Source: JADKFD01 sp050250665 (lineage in GTDB: Bacteria; Pseudomonadota; Gammaproteobacteria; Xanthomonadales; SZUA-5). From it: a DNA stretch of 64,000 nucleotides. Below, one piece after another: positions 34,397-44,500 of the stretch. The translations under genes were made by a program, and so were the position numbers. The DNA lies in contig JBFWOF010000015.1 of assembly GCA_050250665.1 (NCBI GenBank), positions 47,858-111,857 of the forward strand, in the 5' to 3' direction. Position 1 is the stretch's first letter; every line of letters begins with the position of its first letter. Under the pieces are notes generated by a model. That model searched no databases and was not told where the DNA came from. It saw only the letters and a program-made list of their open reading frames with translations.

Positions 34397-35881
34397 ATGC
34401 TGACATTGGGCCGTGTGCTGTGTGGGTTGGGATACGCCTTGCTGCTGGCTTTTTCGACGGCGTCGGCGCAGTCGGTGTACACCGACAACTTTGATGCGGG
34501 GCCGCAGTTGCCATGGAGCAATCTGCGCGGTGACTGGCAAGCGACGGCCGGGGAGTTTGCCGCTCAGGCGCCGACAAATACGCCACCAACGGCTACGCTG
34601 CTACCGCTGGAACTCAGTGATTTCAGCTTCGAGCTGGATGTGCTGGACGTGGCCGACGGTGGGCTGTGGCTGCGCACCGATCCGACGGCGAACGCCGGTG
34701 TGTTGCTGGTGCTCTTTCCGGATCGAATCTACTGGCACGTGATTTCCAGTGTAGCCGGGCCCTACACCATCTACCAGCAGGCATCGATCACACCCAATCT
34801 GGGCGCCGGGGCCACCCGCCTCAGAGTGACCGCCCGCGGTCCGATTCTGCGGGCCTATCTGCGCGAATCGGCAACCGCGATTACCACCCTGGACCTGCGC
34901 ACCGTGAGCGTGCCTCCCGGGCTCAACTATCTGAGTGGCCGCGTCGGACTTTACGACAACGCGGCGCCGGGTACCCGCTTCGACAATGTACGCCTGCAGC
35001 CCGGGGTCCCCATCGAGGTGATGGCAGTTGGCGATGCCAACACCGGCGCTGTGCACCTGTTTCCCGCCGATGCCGAGGGCAATGCCGAGCCCATCGCCAC
35101 GCTGGCCGGTCCGGCGACAGGTTTGCTGGACATCCGCGGGGTGGCAATGGACGCCGACATGCTCTATGTGAGCAGTGGCGCAGGTCAGTACGTGAAGGCC
35201 TTCGCGCTGAACAATCTCGGCAATGTCGCCGCCACCCGGATGATCAAGGGGCCCACCACCGGACTCGGCAGTGTCTATCAGTTCGCACTGGCGCATGACG
35301 AGCTGTATGTGTCGTCGGACACTGGGCCGGTCAGCGTGTTCGGTGCCCAGGATGATGGCGATGTCGCCCCGCGTCGCACGATCACCGCCATGACCGGTGC
35401 CTATGCGCTGGATCACAGTCTGGGCGAGGTGTTCGTGGCCCGACACTTCGTCGATGCCGATTCGATCTACGCCTACGCCGATAACGCCGGCGGCGCTACG
35501 CCGCCCCTGCGTCAGCTCACCGCCAGCGGCGGAGCCAATCTGGGTTTGGCCTCTACGGCGACGGAACTGTTCGTCAGCCAGTATCTCAACGCGAAGGTGC
35601 AGGTATATGCGCGCAATGCCAGTGGCGCCGCCGCGCCCCTGCGCACGATGGCGGGCCCGGCCACGGGTCTGGGCGCCAACGCCGATGTGGCGCTCTGGAA
35701 CGACCAACTGTACGTGGCCAACACCATAGGCCAGGTGCTGGTATTTGCCAGCGGCGCCAATGGTGATGTCGCGCCCCTGCGCGTGATCGCCGGGCCAGCG
35801 ACGGGTCTGGTGGCGCCATTCGCGCTGGCCTTCGGTGTCTGGACCTTGCCTGACGCGATCCTGGCCGACGGATTCGAGTGA
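34397..35881 (+). CDS. Secreted beta-propeller protein ending in LADGFE
   Basis: Exported protein of 494 aa (signal RVLCGLGYALLLAFSTASAQ). Residues 25-215 look like a concanavalin/LamG-type domain beginning YTDNFDAG and ending TRFDNVRLQPG. Residues 220-485 contain about six propeller-like repeats with the recurrent APLRTMAGPATGL/TLAGPATGL motif and LYVSS or LYVAN strands. The tail is ILADGFE, part of the DGFE set. Ligand unknown. The start at 34397 follows GGAG and begins the signal peptide. The gene stands alone between two outer-membrane protein genes. Confidence 0.75.
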   Translation: MLTLGRVLCGLGYALLLAFSTASAQSVYTDNFDAGPQLPWSNLRGDWQATAGEFAAQAPTNTPPTATLLPLELSDFSFELDVLDVADGGLWLRTDPTANAGVLLVLFPDRIYWHVISSVAGPYTIYQQASITPNLGAGATRLRVTARGPILRAYLRESATAITTLDLRTVSVPPGLNYLSGRVGLYDNAAPGTRFDNVRLQPGVPIEVMAVGDANTGAVHLFPADAEGNAEPIATLAGPATGLLDIRGVAMDADMLYVSSGAGQYVKAFALNNLGNVAATRMIKGPTTGLGSVYQFALAHDELYVSSDTGPVSVFGAQDDGDVAPRRTITAMTGAYALDHSLGEVFVARHFVDADSIYAYADNAGGATPPLRQLTASGGANLGLASTATELFVSQYLNAKVQVYARNASGAAAPLRTMAGPATGLGANADVALWNDQLYVANTIGQVLVFASGANGDVAPLRVIAGPATGLVAPFALAFGVWTLPDAILADGFE

Positions 35882-35981
35882 TGCGCGCCGAGTTGTGACC
35901 TGATGCGATTTCAGCGGCGGGGTGGTCGCGCAGTCGGGCGCCACCCCCTGCGACATTCGGTCGCATTCCATTGTTGATCCC

Positions 35982-35997
35982 GCTCACTAGAGTGAGC
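35982..35997. promoter_or_regulatory. Perfect dyad GCTCACT-AG-AGTGAGC upstream of the copper receptor
   Basis: A 16-bp symmetrical sequence centred about 55 bp before the receptor ATG. Position and symmetry suit a repressor operator, possibly a metal-responsive one. It could instead be part of the transcription end of the preceding gene. Confidence 0.4.
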
Positions 35998-36045
35998 CGG
36001 GGGCGAAAACAAGATTCGCCCATCGGCTGATCAATGGAGTGAGCG

Positions 36046-38289
36046 ATGCGATTTGCGAAGTCTGTCCTGGCTGCGGCCCTGCTGGTCGCGGCCAGAGTCT
36101 TGGTGGCGGCACCGATGGAACTGGAGCGGGTGGAAGTAAAAGGTCGGCGGATCGATCCGGTTCCGACCCCCGTCGGCAGGATCGACGATTCGAGTCTGGC
36201 GCCGGTCCGCAGCAGCACCGCCGACAGCGCCAGCCTGCTGCGTGACGTGCCGGGTTTGAACCTCCGATCGGCCGGTGGCACCAGCAGCCTGCCGGTGATC
36301 TTCGGTCTGGGCGGCGATCGCGTGCGCACCACGGTGGACGGCATGGACTTGATCGCCTCCTGCCCGAATCACATGAACCCGCCCTTGTCCTACCTAGATC
36401 CGGGTGCGATCGGCCGCATTCAGGTCTACGCCGGCATCACCCCGGTCAGCGCCGGTGGGGACAGCATTGCCGGCAGCATCGTGGTCGAGACGCGCGGACC
36501 GCGCTTTGTCGAAGCCGGCGCTGCGCCCGAATGGAGTGGCGAAGCGGGTTTCGGCTATCGCGACAACGGCGCCGCCTGGCGCAGCGATCTGCATCTGGCC
36601 TACGCCAGTGAACGCTTTGCGGCCAACTACAGCGGAGCGCATGCACAGGCCGACAACTACGCCGCTGGCGGCAACTTCAAGACCAGCACGGCCACTGGCC
36701 GCGTCGGCCACAGTCTGCCGCTGGATGAGGTGGGTTCTAGCGCCTACAAAACCCGGAACCATGCACTGACGCTGGCCTGGCGCGGCCGCGATCAGCTGAT
36801 CGAGGCGCAATTGGGATATCAGGACACGCCCTTCCAAGGCTATCCGAACCAGCGCATGGACATGGTCGACAATCGGCAGCAGCGGGCGAATCTGCGCTAC
36901 CTCGGCGAACTGGATGCGGGTACCCTGGAAATCCGCGTCTACCACGAGGACGTAGAGCACCGGATGGACTTCGGTCCAGATCGACGCTTCTGGTACGGAT
37001 CCAACGCCGGTACCGGCAGTCCGTGTGCACCAATTCGTTTCATGGGCGATCCCGCCGGCACTTGCGCGGCGGGTATGCCGATGAACACCGCTAGCCGCAC
37101 GACCGGCGCGACCGCGCACCTGGATCTGCCCCTGCAGGACAACGATCTGGCGCGCTTGGGCGTCGAGTGGCAGCGCTATCGTCTGGACGACTATTGGCCG
37201 GCCTCGGGCGGGGCCATGGGTCCGGGCATATTCACCAACATCCGTGATGGCGAGCGCGATCGTCACGCGCTGTTCGCCGAATGGGAAGCGCATCCGGCTG
37301 GCCTTTGGACGACGATGCTGGGCCTGCGCTACGAAGGTCTGCGCACCAATGCCGCCGATGTGCAGGGATACAGCTCGGCAGCAATGGCCATGGGCAATCA
37401 GGCTGCCGAGGCCGCCGCCTTCAACGCGCTGGAGCATCAGCGCAGCGATCATCACTGGAACCTGGCGGCATCGGTGCGTTACCAACTGGCTGCAACGCAG
37501 ACGCTGGAGTTCGGACTGGCACGCAGGGTGCGCTCGCCCAATCTCTATGAGCGCTACGCCTGGTCGACCTGGGCCATGGCGGCCTCGATGAACAACACCG
37601 TGGGTGATGGCAATGGCTATGTGGGTGATCCGGCGCTGCGAGCGGAGACCGCCTACACCGCCTCGGCCACCTGGCGCTGGCAGTCCGGCGATGGCTTGCG
37701 ACGGCTCGAGCTGACGCCCTTCTACACCCACGTCGATGACTACATCGATGCGGTGCCGGCAGGGGTGTTCCGAGATGATCAGTTCAATGTGCTGCGCTGG
37801 GCCAATCAATCGGCCCGGCTCTGGGGTATGAATCTGACAGCGCAGACGCGACTGGCCGAGTCAGAGGGCCTGAGCACCATTGACCTGAGCGCGCGTCTGC
37901 AATGGCAGCGTGGGGAAAACCGCGATAGCGGCGACGATCTCTACCAGCAGATGCCGGCCAACGCCCGGCTGACGTTGGCGCAATCGCGGGGCCAATGGAA
38001 CAGCGCCCTGGAATGGGAACTGGTCAGTGCCAAGACCCGGGTGTCGGATGTGCGCAACGAGATCGCCACCAGCGGTTATGGCTTGCTGCACCTGCACGGC
38101 GGCTATGCCTGGACCCGAGTGCGCATCGATGCCGGCATCGACAATCTGCTCGATCGCGGCTACGCCCTGCCCCTGGGTGGGGCCTATGTGGGCCAGGGCA
38201 TGACCATGAGCCTTAACGGCGTTCCCTGGGGCATTGCCGTACCCGGCGCCGGGCGCACGGCCTATGTCGGAGTGCGGGTGAATTGGTGA
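36046..38289 (+). CDS. TonB-dependent outer-membrane receptor, OprC/NosA copper-receptor type
   Basis: Receptor of 747 aa with signal peptide, plug (about 50-165) and 22-strand barrel. The plug carries SCPNHMNPPLSYLDP: Cys106 and Met110 form the CxxxM copper motif known from OprC of Pseudomonas. His305-Arg-Met307 in EHRMDFG supplies the matching HxM. OprC binds copper through exactly this pair of motifs, so this is very likely a copper transporter. The tail ends VGVRVNW, typical of barrels. The start ATG follows GGAG. The redox two-component genes downstream are convergent. Confidence 0.85.
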   Translation: MRFAKSVLAAALLVAARVLVAAPMELERVEVKGRRIDPVPTPVGRIDDSSLAPVRSSTADSASLLRDVPGLNLRSAGGTSSLPVIFGLGGDRVRTTVDGMDLIASCPNHMNPPLSYLDPGAIGRIQVYAGITPVSAGGDSIAGSIVVETRGPRFVEAGAAPEWSGEAGFGYRDNGAAWRSDLHLAYASERFAANYSGAHAQADNYAAGGNFKTSTATGRVGHSLPLDEVGSSAYKTRNHALTLAWRGRDQLIEAQLGYQDTPFQGYPNQRMDMVDNRQQRANLRYLGELDAGTLEIRVYHEDVEHRMDFGPDRRFWYGSNAGTGSPCAPIRFMGDPAGTCAAGMPMNTASRTTGATAHLDLPLQDNDLARLGVEWQRYRLDDYWPASGGAMGPGIFTNIRDGERDRHALFAEWEAHPAGLWTTMLGLRYEGLRTNAADVQGYSSAAMAMGNQAAEAAAFNALEHQRSDHHWNLAASVRYQLAATQTLEFGLARRVRSPNLYERYAWSTWAMAASMNNTVGDGNGYVGDPALRAETAYTASATWRWQSGDGLRRLELTPFYTHVDDYIDAVPAGVFRDDQFNVLRWANQSARLWGMNLTAQTRLAESEGLSTIDLSARLQWQRGENRDSGDDLYQQMPANARLTLAQSRGQWNSALEWELVSAKTRVSDVRNEIATSGYGLLHLHGGYAWTRVRIDAGIDNLLDRGYALPLGGAYVGQGMTMSLNGVPWGIAVPGAGRTAYVGVRVNW

Positions 38290-38336
38290 GGTCAGCCGCA
38301 ATCGGCCCGCATCCAGCCGGCAGCCCGAGCGGGCAC

Positions 38337-38885
38337 TCACCCGCTTTCCGGCGCCGGTCGCTTGCCAAGCTTGCGCTGCAAGGTGCGCCGATGCATGCCG
38401 AGCAGGCGAGCCGTGGCTGAGATGTTACCGCCGGTTGCGCTCAGGGCTTGCTGGATGTGCTCCCATTCCAGGCGCTGCATTCGGGTCATCGAAATCGGAA
38501 CCTCAACGACAGCCTCTGTCGCTGGCTCGCCATTGATGGCGCGCAGAATGGCTTGCATGCTGGCGGGTTTGGGCAGGTAGTCGTCGGCGCCACGCTTGAT
38601 CGCCTCAACGGCCGTGGCGACGCTGGCATAGCCGGTCAGCAGCACGATCACCATGTCCTCGGACAGCGCCCGCAGTGGTTCGATCAGGCGCAGCCCCGAT
38701 GCTTCGGCCAGCTTGAGGTCGACGAGGGCGGCATCGGGCAGGCGGTCGTGTGCGGCGCAGAGCGCCTGCTCGATATCGTGGGCGATGCTGCTGGTATGGC
38801 CGCGGCGTTCCAGCGAGCGTTGCAGCTGCGCGGCGTAGACCGGGTCGTCGTCGACAACCAGGATGTGCAGGGCTGGGGAATTCAT
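38337..38885 (-). CDS. regA: Redox response regulator, RegA/PrrA/ActR family
   Basis: Response regulator of 182 aa. The receiver begins ILVVDDDP, has a phosphoacceptor Asp in ALVDLKL, Thr in LLTGYASV and Lys in YLPKP. The C-terminal Fis-type helix-turn-helix reads GGNISATARLLGMHRRTLQRKLGKR, near-identical to the RegA/PrrA DNA-binding signature. In relatives it controls respiration, nitrogen fixation and photosynthesis according to redox state. It overlaps regB by 4 bp and is translated after it. Confidence 0.9.
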   Translation of the reverse strand: MNSPALHILVVDDDPVYAAQLQRSLERRGHTSSIAHDIEQALCAAHDRLPDAALVDLKLAEASGLRLIEPLRALSEDMVIVLLTGYASVATAVEAIKRGADDYLPKPASMQAILRAINGEPATEAVVEVPISMTRMQRLEWEHIQQALSATGGNISATARLLGMHRRTLQRKLGKRPAPESG

Positions 38886-40132
38886 TCGCGCAGGCTGCCC
38901 AGCGGCAAGCGCAAACGGGTGATTGCACCCTCGGCAGCGGCTTGCAGGAGCAGCTCGCCGCCGAGCCTGTCCACGGTCGCGTGCGAAAGCGCCAGGCCTA
39001 CGCCCAGCCCTTCGGGCTTGCCGGAATCGAACAGGCGCTGCGTCAGCGGTTTGCGCGCCAGCGCATCGCCGCCGAGATCACTGATGACACCGAGCAGATC
39101 ATCGTCCACCACCTGCAGATTCAGCTTGAGCGTGCTCTGACCGCGACTGGCGCTGGCATCCGCGGCATTGTCGAGCAGGGCTTGCAGCAGATGCTCCAAC
39201 GCCGGATCGGCGCGTACTTCGGTGGCCGGAAGCCTTACATCGCGCAGCAAGCGCATGGCTGGACGCAGCAGTTCCCAGCGTGAAATCACGCGGTCGACAT
39301 AGGCGTTCAGCGGCAGCCGTGCGTGGGCATCGGGATGGGCTTCCTGGGCCAGTTTGCGCACCTGATCGCGGCAGTGAGCCACCAGTACGCGCGCGCGTCC
39401 CAGATCGTCATGCAGCACCGGGTCTCCGGCGTGGTCCTCGGCCAGGTCGTCGAGCAGCAATGTCAGCGTTCCCAGCGGCGTGTTCAGGGTGTGCGCCATG
39501 GCCGCGGCGTGCGTAGCCAGCCCGAGGATGCCCTCGTCACGAGCGGACTGTTCGCGCAGGCGCGCGACCTCGCGCTCGCCGGCATCACGCAAGGCGGCCA
39601 GTCGCGTGAGCATTGCCACGAACACCACCGCCGACAGCGCGAAGTTGACCGCCATGCCGGCCAGATGCAGGTCGAAAGTGCCGGAAATGCCGTGGACATG
39701 CGGCAGCGGCAGGCCCAAGCTTGCTGCCGCGGCATAGCCTGCGGTCGCCATGACCGCAACCGCGACGATATGTCGCACCGGCAGGGCCAGCGTCGATAAC
39801 GCGATCGGCACCAGCAACAGCGACGCGAAAGGATTCATCACACCGCCGCTCCAGGCGATGGCCCAGCTGAGTTCGGCGATGTCCACGGCGAGGTGCAGCA
39901 GGGCGACCGGTGGCGTGCTGGGCAGTGTCTGGCCGCGCAGCAACAGATAACCGTTGAAGCCCACCAGCACGGCCACGCCCAGCCAGAGTGCCCAGCCCGG
40001 CATCGGCAGCGCCAGCAGATGCACCGCGATCCAGATGGCCAGCGCCTGACCCAGCGCCGCAAACCAGCGCAGGTGCATCAATGTGCGCAGGAAGCCGGGA
40101 TCGATACACTTTGGTTGCTGGGCGTTTGCCAA
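38882..40132 (-). CDS. regB: Redox-sensing histidine kinase, RegB/PrrB family
   Basis: Sensor kinase of 416 aa with about six N-terminal helices (residues 20-185). The RegB quinone-binding motif GGxxNPF is present as GGVMNPF at 96-102. The phosphorylated His214 lies in AAMAHTLNTPLG. Cys254 sits 40 residues later, the same spacing as the redox-active His225/Cys265 pair of Rhodobacter RegB. The ATPase domain has LLDNAADAS and GLGVGLALSHATV. Predicted to sense the ubiquinone pool and a cytoplasmic thiol. With rquA on the same molecule, rhodoquinone could also feed this sensor. Confidence 0.9.
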   Translation of the reverse strand: MANAQQPKCIDPGFLRTLMHLRWFAALGQALAIWIAVHLLALPMPGWALWLGVAVLVGFNGYLLLRGQTLPSTPPVALLHLAVDIAELSWAIAWSGGVMNPFASLLLVPIALSTLALPVRHIVAVAVMATAGYAAAASLGLPLPHVHGISGTFDLHLAGMAVNFALSAVVFVAMLTRLAALRDAGEREVARLREQSARDEGILGLATHAAAMAHTLNTPLGTLTLLLDDLAEDHAGDPVLHDDLGRARVLVAHCRDQVRKLAQEAHPDAHARLPLNAYVDRVISRWELLRPAMRLLRDVRLPATEVRADPALEHLLQALLDNAADASASRGQSTLKLNLQVVDDDLLGVISDLGGDALARKPLTQRLFDSGKPEGLGVGLALSHATVDRLGGELLLQAAAEGAITRLRLPLGSLRE

Positions 40133-40529
40133 ATGGGGAACTCATCGAAGCCGGGGATTTCTGCAAACCGTCAATAGCAGAAGCTGCCGCCAGACGTGCC
40201 TGGATTCAAGCACATTCTGACTGACCACCGCCTGCAGGTCTGCGGCCAATGGGGGAAGGCAGACCCCGGTCACGCAAGGTGATCCGTTCCGACGGGCCGG
40301 AGTATTCGATCACCCCACCCCAGACCAATATCCATGCCGATGGTTTCGAGTGAGCATGGCGGTCGTCGTGTTCGCGGTGGCCGGGCTCCGAGCGGCGAAT
40401 CGTCGCCGATGCTGATGCCATCGCCGACCAGGGACTGATTCACTTTCGTTTGCAAGCCCATCCTCTGGCACATGGTGCGAACCGGCATTCTCTGCATAGT
40501 GCCGGCAACCCAAACCCCCGAGGTGTGCG
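40133..40529. other. Intergenic region between regB and the LolA-like gene
   Basis: Apart from a short DGFE-ending remnant at 40249-40353, no gene is seen. Divergent promoters for regB (minus) and the next gene (plus) must be here. Confidence 0.5.
40249..40353 (+). pseudogene. Remnant C-terminus of a DGFE-tailed secreted protein
   Basis: In one plus-strand frame the DNA reads ...PEYSITPPQTNIHADGFE followed by TGA at 40351. The tail fits the C-terminal pattern of the three secreted proteins in this window. The frame is blocked by a TGA at 40222, and no signal peptide or body is present. It looks like the end of a decayed gene. A real 34-aa peptide starting at 40249 is possible but has no Shine-Dalgarno. 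Confidence 0.45.
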
Positions 40530-41300
40530 ATGAAATTGTCTCTGTCTTCTCTGATGCTGGGCCTGGCCGTGTTTGGTGCGTCCAGCTTCGTGTATGCCGA
40601 CGATCTGACCGATGTCGACGCGGTCATTGCCAAGCACATTGAAGCCCGTGGCGGCATGGACGTGCTCAAGGCGATCAAGACCACGCGGGCCGAGGGCACG
40701 ATGACCATGGGCCCGATGCAGATGCCCTTCGTGGCCGAAATGAAGCGCCCGAATTCCATGCGCATCGATTTCAGCTTCCAGGGCATGCAGGCCAGTCAGG
40801 CCTTCGATGGCGAGAATGGCTGGCAGATCATGCCGATGATGGGCAAGCTCGATCCGGAGCCGATGGGCAGCGATGAGCTGACCCAGTTCAAGAATCAGGC
40901 CGACATCGACGGCGCGCTGGTCGACTACAAGAGCAAGGGCCACAAGGTCGAGCTGCAGGGCGTGGTCGATGTCGATGGCACCCCGGCCTACAAGGTCAAG
41001 GTGACCCGCGCCGATGGCACTGAAGAGACCAACTACATCGACACCGAATACTTCCTGGTGATCAAGACCGAGAGCGTGGTCAAGATGCAGGGTCAGGAAG
41101 TTGCCGGCAGCGCCATCCTCGGCGACTACAAGGAAGTGGCCGGCACGATGGTGCCGTACTCGATCACCAACGTCATGACCGGTCCGATGGGCGAGATGAA
41201 GCAGGAGATGCAGTTCACCAAGATCGACGTCAATGTCGATCTGGCGGCTGACCGCTTTGCCCAGCCGGCGCCGAAGGCCAAGGTCGAGGCGGCCAAGTAG
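40530..41300 (+). CDS. Periplasmic LolA/LolB-like lipoprotein-sorting fold protein
   Basis: Exported protein of 256 aa (signal MKLSLSSLMLGLAVFGASSFVYA). DVDAVIAKHIEARGGMDVLKAI followed by beta-strands rich in methionine (MTMGPMQMPFVAEMKRP, WQIMPMMGKL) fits the outer-membrane lipoprotein-sorting-like family with an open beta-barrel. Such proteins carry hydrophobic ligands, but the cargo here is unknown. The gene is single. A repeat (41355-41387) and another (41417-41516) follow it. Confidence 0.7.
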   Translation: MKLSLSSLMLGLAVFGASSFVYADDLTDVDAVIAKHIEARGGMDVLKAIKTTRAEGTMTMGPMQMPFVAEMKRPNSMRIDFSFQGMQASQAFDGENGWQIMPMMGKLDPEPMGSDELTQFKNQADIDGALVDYKSKGHKVELQGVVDVDGTPAYKVKVTRADGTEETNYIDTEYFLVIKTESVVKMQGQEVAGSAILGDYKEVAGTMVPYSITNVMTGPMGEMKQEMQFTKIDVNVDLAADRFAQPAPKAKVEAAK

Positions 41301-41354
41301 GCCGAGAGTGCGCACCGCAGGCGCGTTCCCCGGCACACGGACCATCGAGAATCG

Positions 41355-41387
41355 CCGGGGAGCCGCTGCGCGACACCCTCGACCTGC
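41355..41387. repeat. Dispersed GC-rich palindromic repeat, copy 2
   Basis: CCGGGGAGCCGCTGCGCG followed by ACACCCTCGACCTGC. Same element as 7131-7163 and 44921-44953 with a few substitutions. Confidence 0.7.
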
Positions 41388-41416
41388 GTTTGCTGCAGAC
41401 GCGCCATGAACCCCGG

Positions 41417-41516
41417 CGTGATTGCGACCCCGGACTCGATCCGGGGGAAGCAATCCAGAGGTCCCGCCTCACGACCCTGGATTGCTTCGTCGCTACGCGC
41501 CTCGCAATGACGCCCT
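41417..41516. repeat. Dispersed ...GCAATGACG intergenic repeat
   Basis: Begins CGTGATTGCGACCCCGGACT, has GAAGCAATCCAGAGG and its complement CCTGGATTGCTTCGTCGC, and ends CTCGCAATGACG. Related to 21746-21845 with arms swapped. Confidence 0.7.
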
Positions 41517-41585
41517 GATTCCTTGTGACTGACTTGCTCCATCCCCTGGACCTCGCAGCTGCGAGAATCTCCCTGGAGAAACCTG

Positions 41586-44500
41586 ATGCGCACACTTCCC
41601 CTGATGCTACTGGCTGCTCTCGCCAGCGGCGAAATCGCGGCCCAGACCGCGCCTGATTCCAGCGTCTTCGGTGGTCTGCGGGCTCGCAGCATCGGTACGG
41701 CGCATACCAGTGGCCGCATCAGCGCCATCGATGCCAGCGCCGAGTTTCCGCAGACGATCTTCGTCGGCGCAGCCTCGGGCGGCGTCTGGCGCTCGACCGA
41801 TGGCGGCACCACCTTCAAGCCGGTGTTCGATGACCACATCCAGAGCATCGGTGCCATTCGCATCGATCCGACCAACCCGAAGACCGTCTGGGTGGGCACT
41901 GGCGAGACCAATGTGCGCAACACGGTCTCGGTGGGCGACGGCCTGTACCTGAGCAGCGACGGCGGCGAGAGTTTCAAGCGCGTGGGCCTGGAGAAATCCG
42001 AGCGCATCGCCGAGATCCTGGTCGACCAGAACAATGGCAAGAACGTGTTCGTCTGCGTGACCGGGGCGCTGTGGAGCGATTCGACCGAGCGCGGCGTCTA
42101 TCGCTCCCGCGACGGTGGTGCCAGCTTCGAGAAGGTGCTGTACGTCGACACCGAAACCGGCTGCTCCGACCTCGCCATCGATCCGCGCAATCCGAATGTG
42201 CTCTATGCCGGCATGTGGAGCCTGCGGCGTTCACCGGACTTCTTCCGCTCTGGCGGCAAGGGCAGTGGTCTTTACCGCAGCTTTGACGGCGGCAGCAGCT
42301 GGGCCAAGGCCGAAAGCGGTTTGCCGACCACCGAGAAGGGCCGTATCGCGCTGGCGGTGGCGCCGAGCAAATCCAATGTGGTGTACGCGCTGGTCGAGGC
42401 CAAGAAGACCGCGCTCTATCGTTCAGACGACATGGGCAACAGCTGGGCCGAGACCAATTCCAGCACCAATGTGCAAATGCGGCCCTTCTACTTCGGCGAG
42501 ATCGTGGTCGACCCGGTCGACGCCGATCGCATCTATAGACCGGCTTTCGTGACCACGGTCTCCACCGACGGCGGCAAGACCTTCAACAGCATGAGCTTCG
42601 GCGGTTCGGTGCACCCTGACCATCACGCGCTGTGGATCAATCCCAAGCTGCCGCAGCAGTTGCTGCTGGGCACCGATGGCGGCGTCTATGTTTCGATGAG
42701 CCAGGGCGCCAAATGGAGCCAGTTCCGCAATCTGCCGGTCAGCCAGTTCTATCACGTCAGTGCCGACATGGCGCAGCCCTATCAGGTCTATGGTGGCCTG
42801 CAGGACAACGGTTCCTGGACCGCACCCAGTCGCAGCGCCTCGGGCATCCGCAATCGTGACTGGGACAGCGTCGGCATGGGCGACGGCTTCTGGGCCTGGC
42901 CGGATCCCACCGATGCCGATACCGTGTTCAGTCAGTACCAGGGCGGCAAGCTGCTACGCGTCAACCGCAGCCTGGGTGAGATCAAGCGCATCGAACCGGC
43001 CCGCGGCGAGGGCGAGGAGAAGCTGCGCTTCAACTGGAACACGCCCACGGTACTGGCGCCCAGCGGCAAGCTCTACACCGGCTCGCAGTATCTGCATGTG
43101 TCCAGCGATCGCGGCGAGAGCTGGACCCGGATATCGCCGGACCTGACCACCAACAATCCGCAGCTGCAGCGCCAGGCCAAGTCCGGCGGTCTCAGCCGTG
43201 ACAATTCCTCTGCCGAGAACAACACCACCCTCTACACCATTGCCGAGTCGCCGAAGAACCCCGACACCATCTGGGTCGGCACCGATGACGGCAATGTGCA
43301 GCTGACCCGCGATGGCGGCCGCAGCTGGACCAATCTCACGGCCAGACTGAAGGGCACGCCCAAGGGAGCCTGGGTGTCGCGCATCGAGGCTTCGCCGCAT
43401 GACGAGGGCACCGCCTTCGTCGCCATCGACGATCATCGCCGCGGCGACATGAAGCCCTACCTGCTGGTCACCCGCGATTTCGGTGCCAGTTTCACGCCGG
43501 TGAATCTGGCTGGCGTCGACGGCTACGCCTGGGTGATCGAGCAGGATCCGGTGCAGGCGGATCTGCTGTATCTGGGCACCGAGTTCGGTTTGTTCATCTC
43601 CATCGACGGCGGCACCAACTGGGCGCGCTTTGCCGAGAATCTGCCGCGCGTGGCGGTGCACGATCTGTACCTGCATCCGCGCGAGAACGATCTGGTGATC
43701 GCCACCCACGGTCGCGGCGTCTACATCATCGACGACCTGAGCCCGCTGCGGGCGCTGAACGCCGAGGTGCTGAAACAGGATCTGGCCCTGCTGCCCTCAC
43801 GGGCGGGCATCCAGACCATCGGCGGTGGATTGCAGGATTTCGGCGGCGACGATGAATACGCGGGCCAGAGCCTGCCGGATGTGGCGGTGATCAGTTTCTA
43901 CGCGGCCAAGCGCCACATGTTCGGCGACTCCAAGCTGGAAGTCTTCGACAGCAAGAACAAGTTGATCACGACCCTGCCGGTGGACAAGCGTCGCGGCGTG
44001 GTCCGCATCGAATGGCCGATGCGTCTGAAAGCGCCCAAGCTGCCGCCATCGACCCAGCTGGTGCAGGCTTTTGTTGGACCGCGGCTGCCCGAGGGCGACT
44101 ATCGCTATGTGCTGACCCGTGGCAAGCAGAGCGCCGAGGGCAAGGTCACGCTGGCGGCCGATCCGCGTTCGCCGCACAGTGCCGAAGATCGCACCGCCCA
44201 GCGCGAACTGGCGCTGGCGCTACACGGTGAGCTCGGCGATCTGACCTTTGTCGCCGATCAGCTGGCCGACCTCGACACCCAGATCGAAGCACGCCGCAAG
44301 GCGCTCGGCAGCAAGATCCCGAAGGCCTTGGACAGTTACGCCGACAAGCTGTCGACCTTGCGCAAGAAGCTCGCCGCCAGCGACACCGACGGCGGCTATG
44401 TCAGCGGTGAGGAACAGCTGCGTGAGCGCATGGGCGAGCTCTATGGCGCGGTGGTCGGCTACGACGGTCGTCCCAGCGCCAGCCAACTGCAGATGCACGA

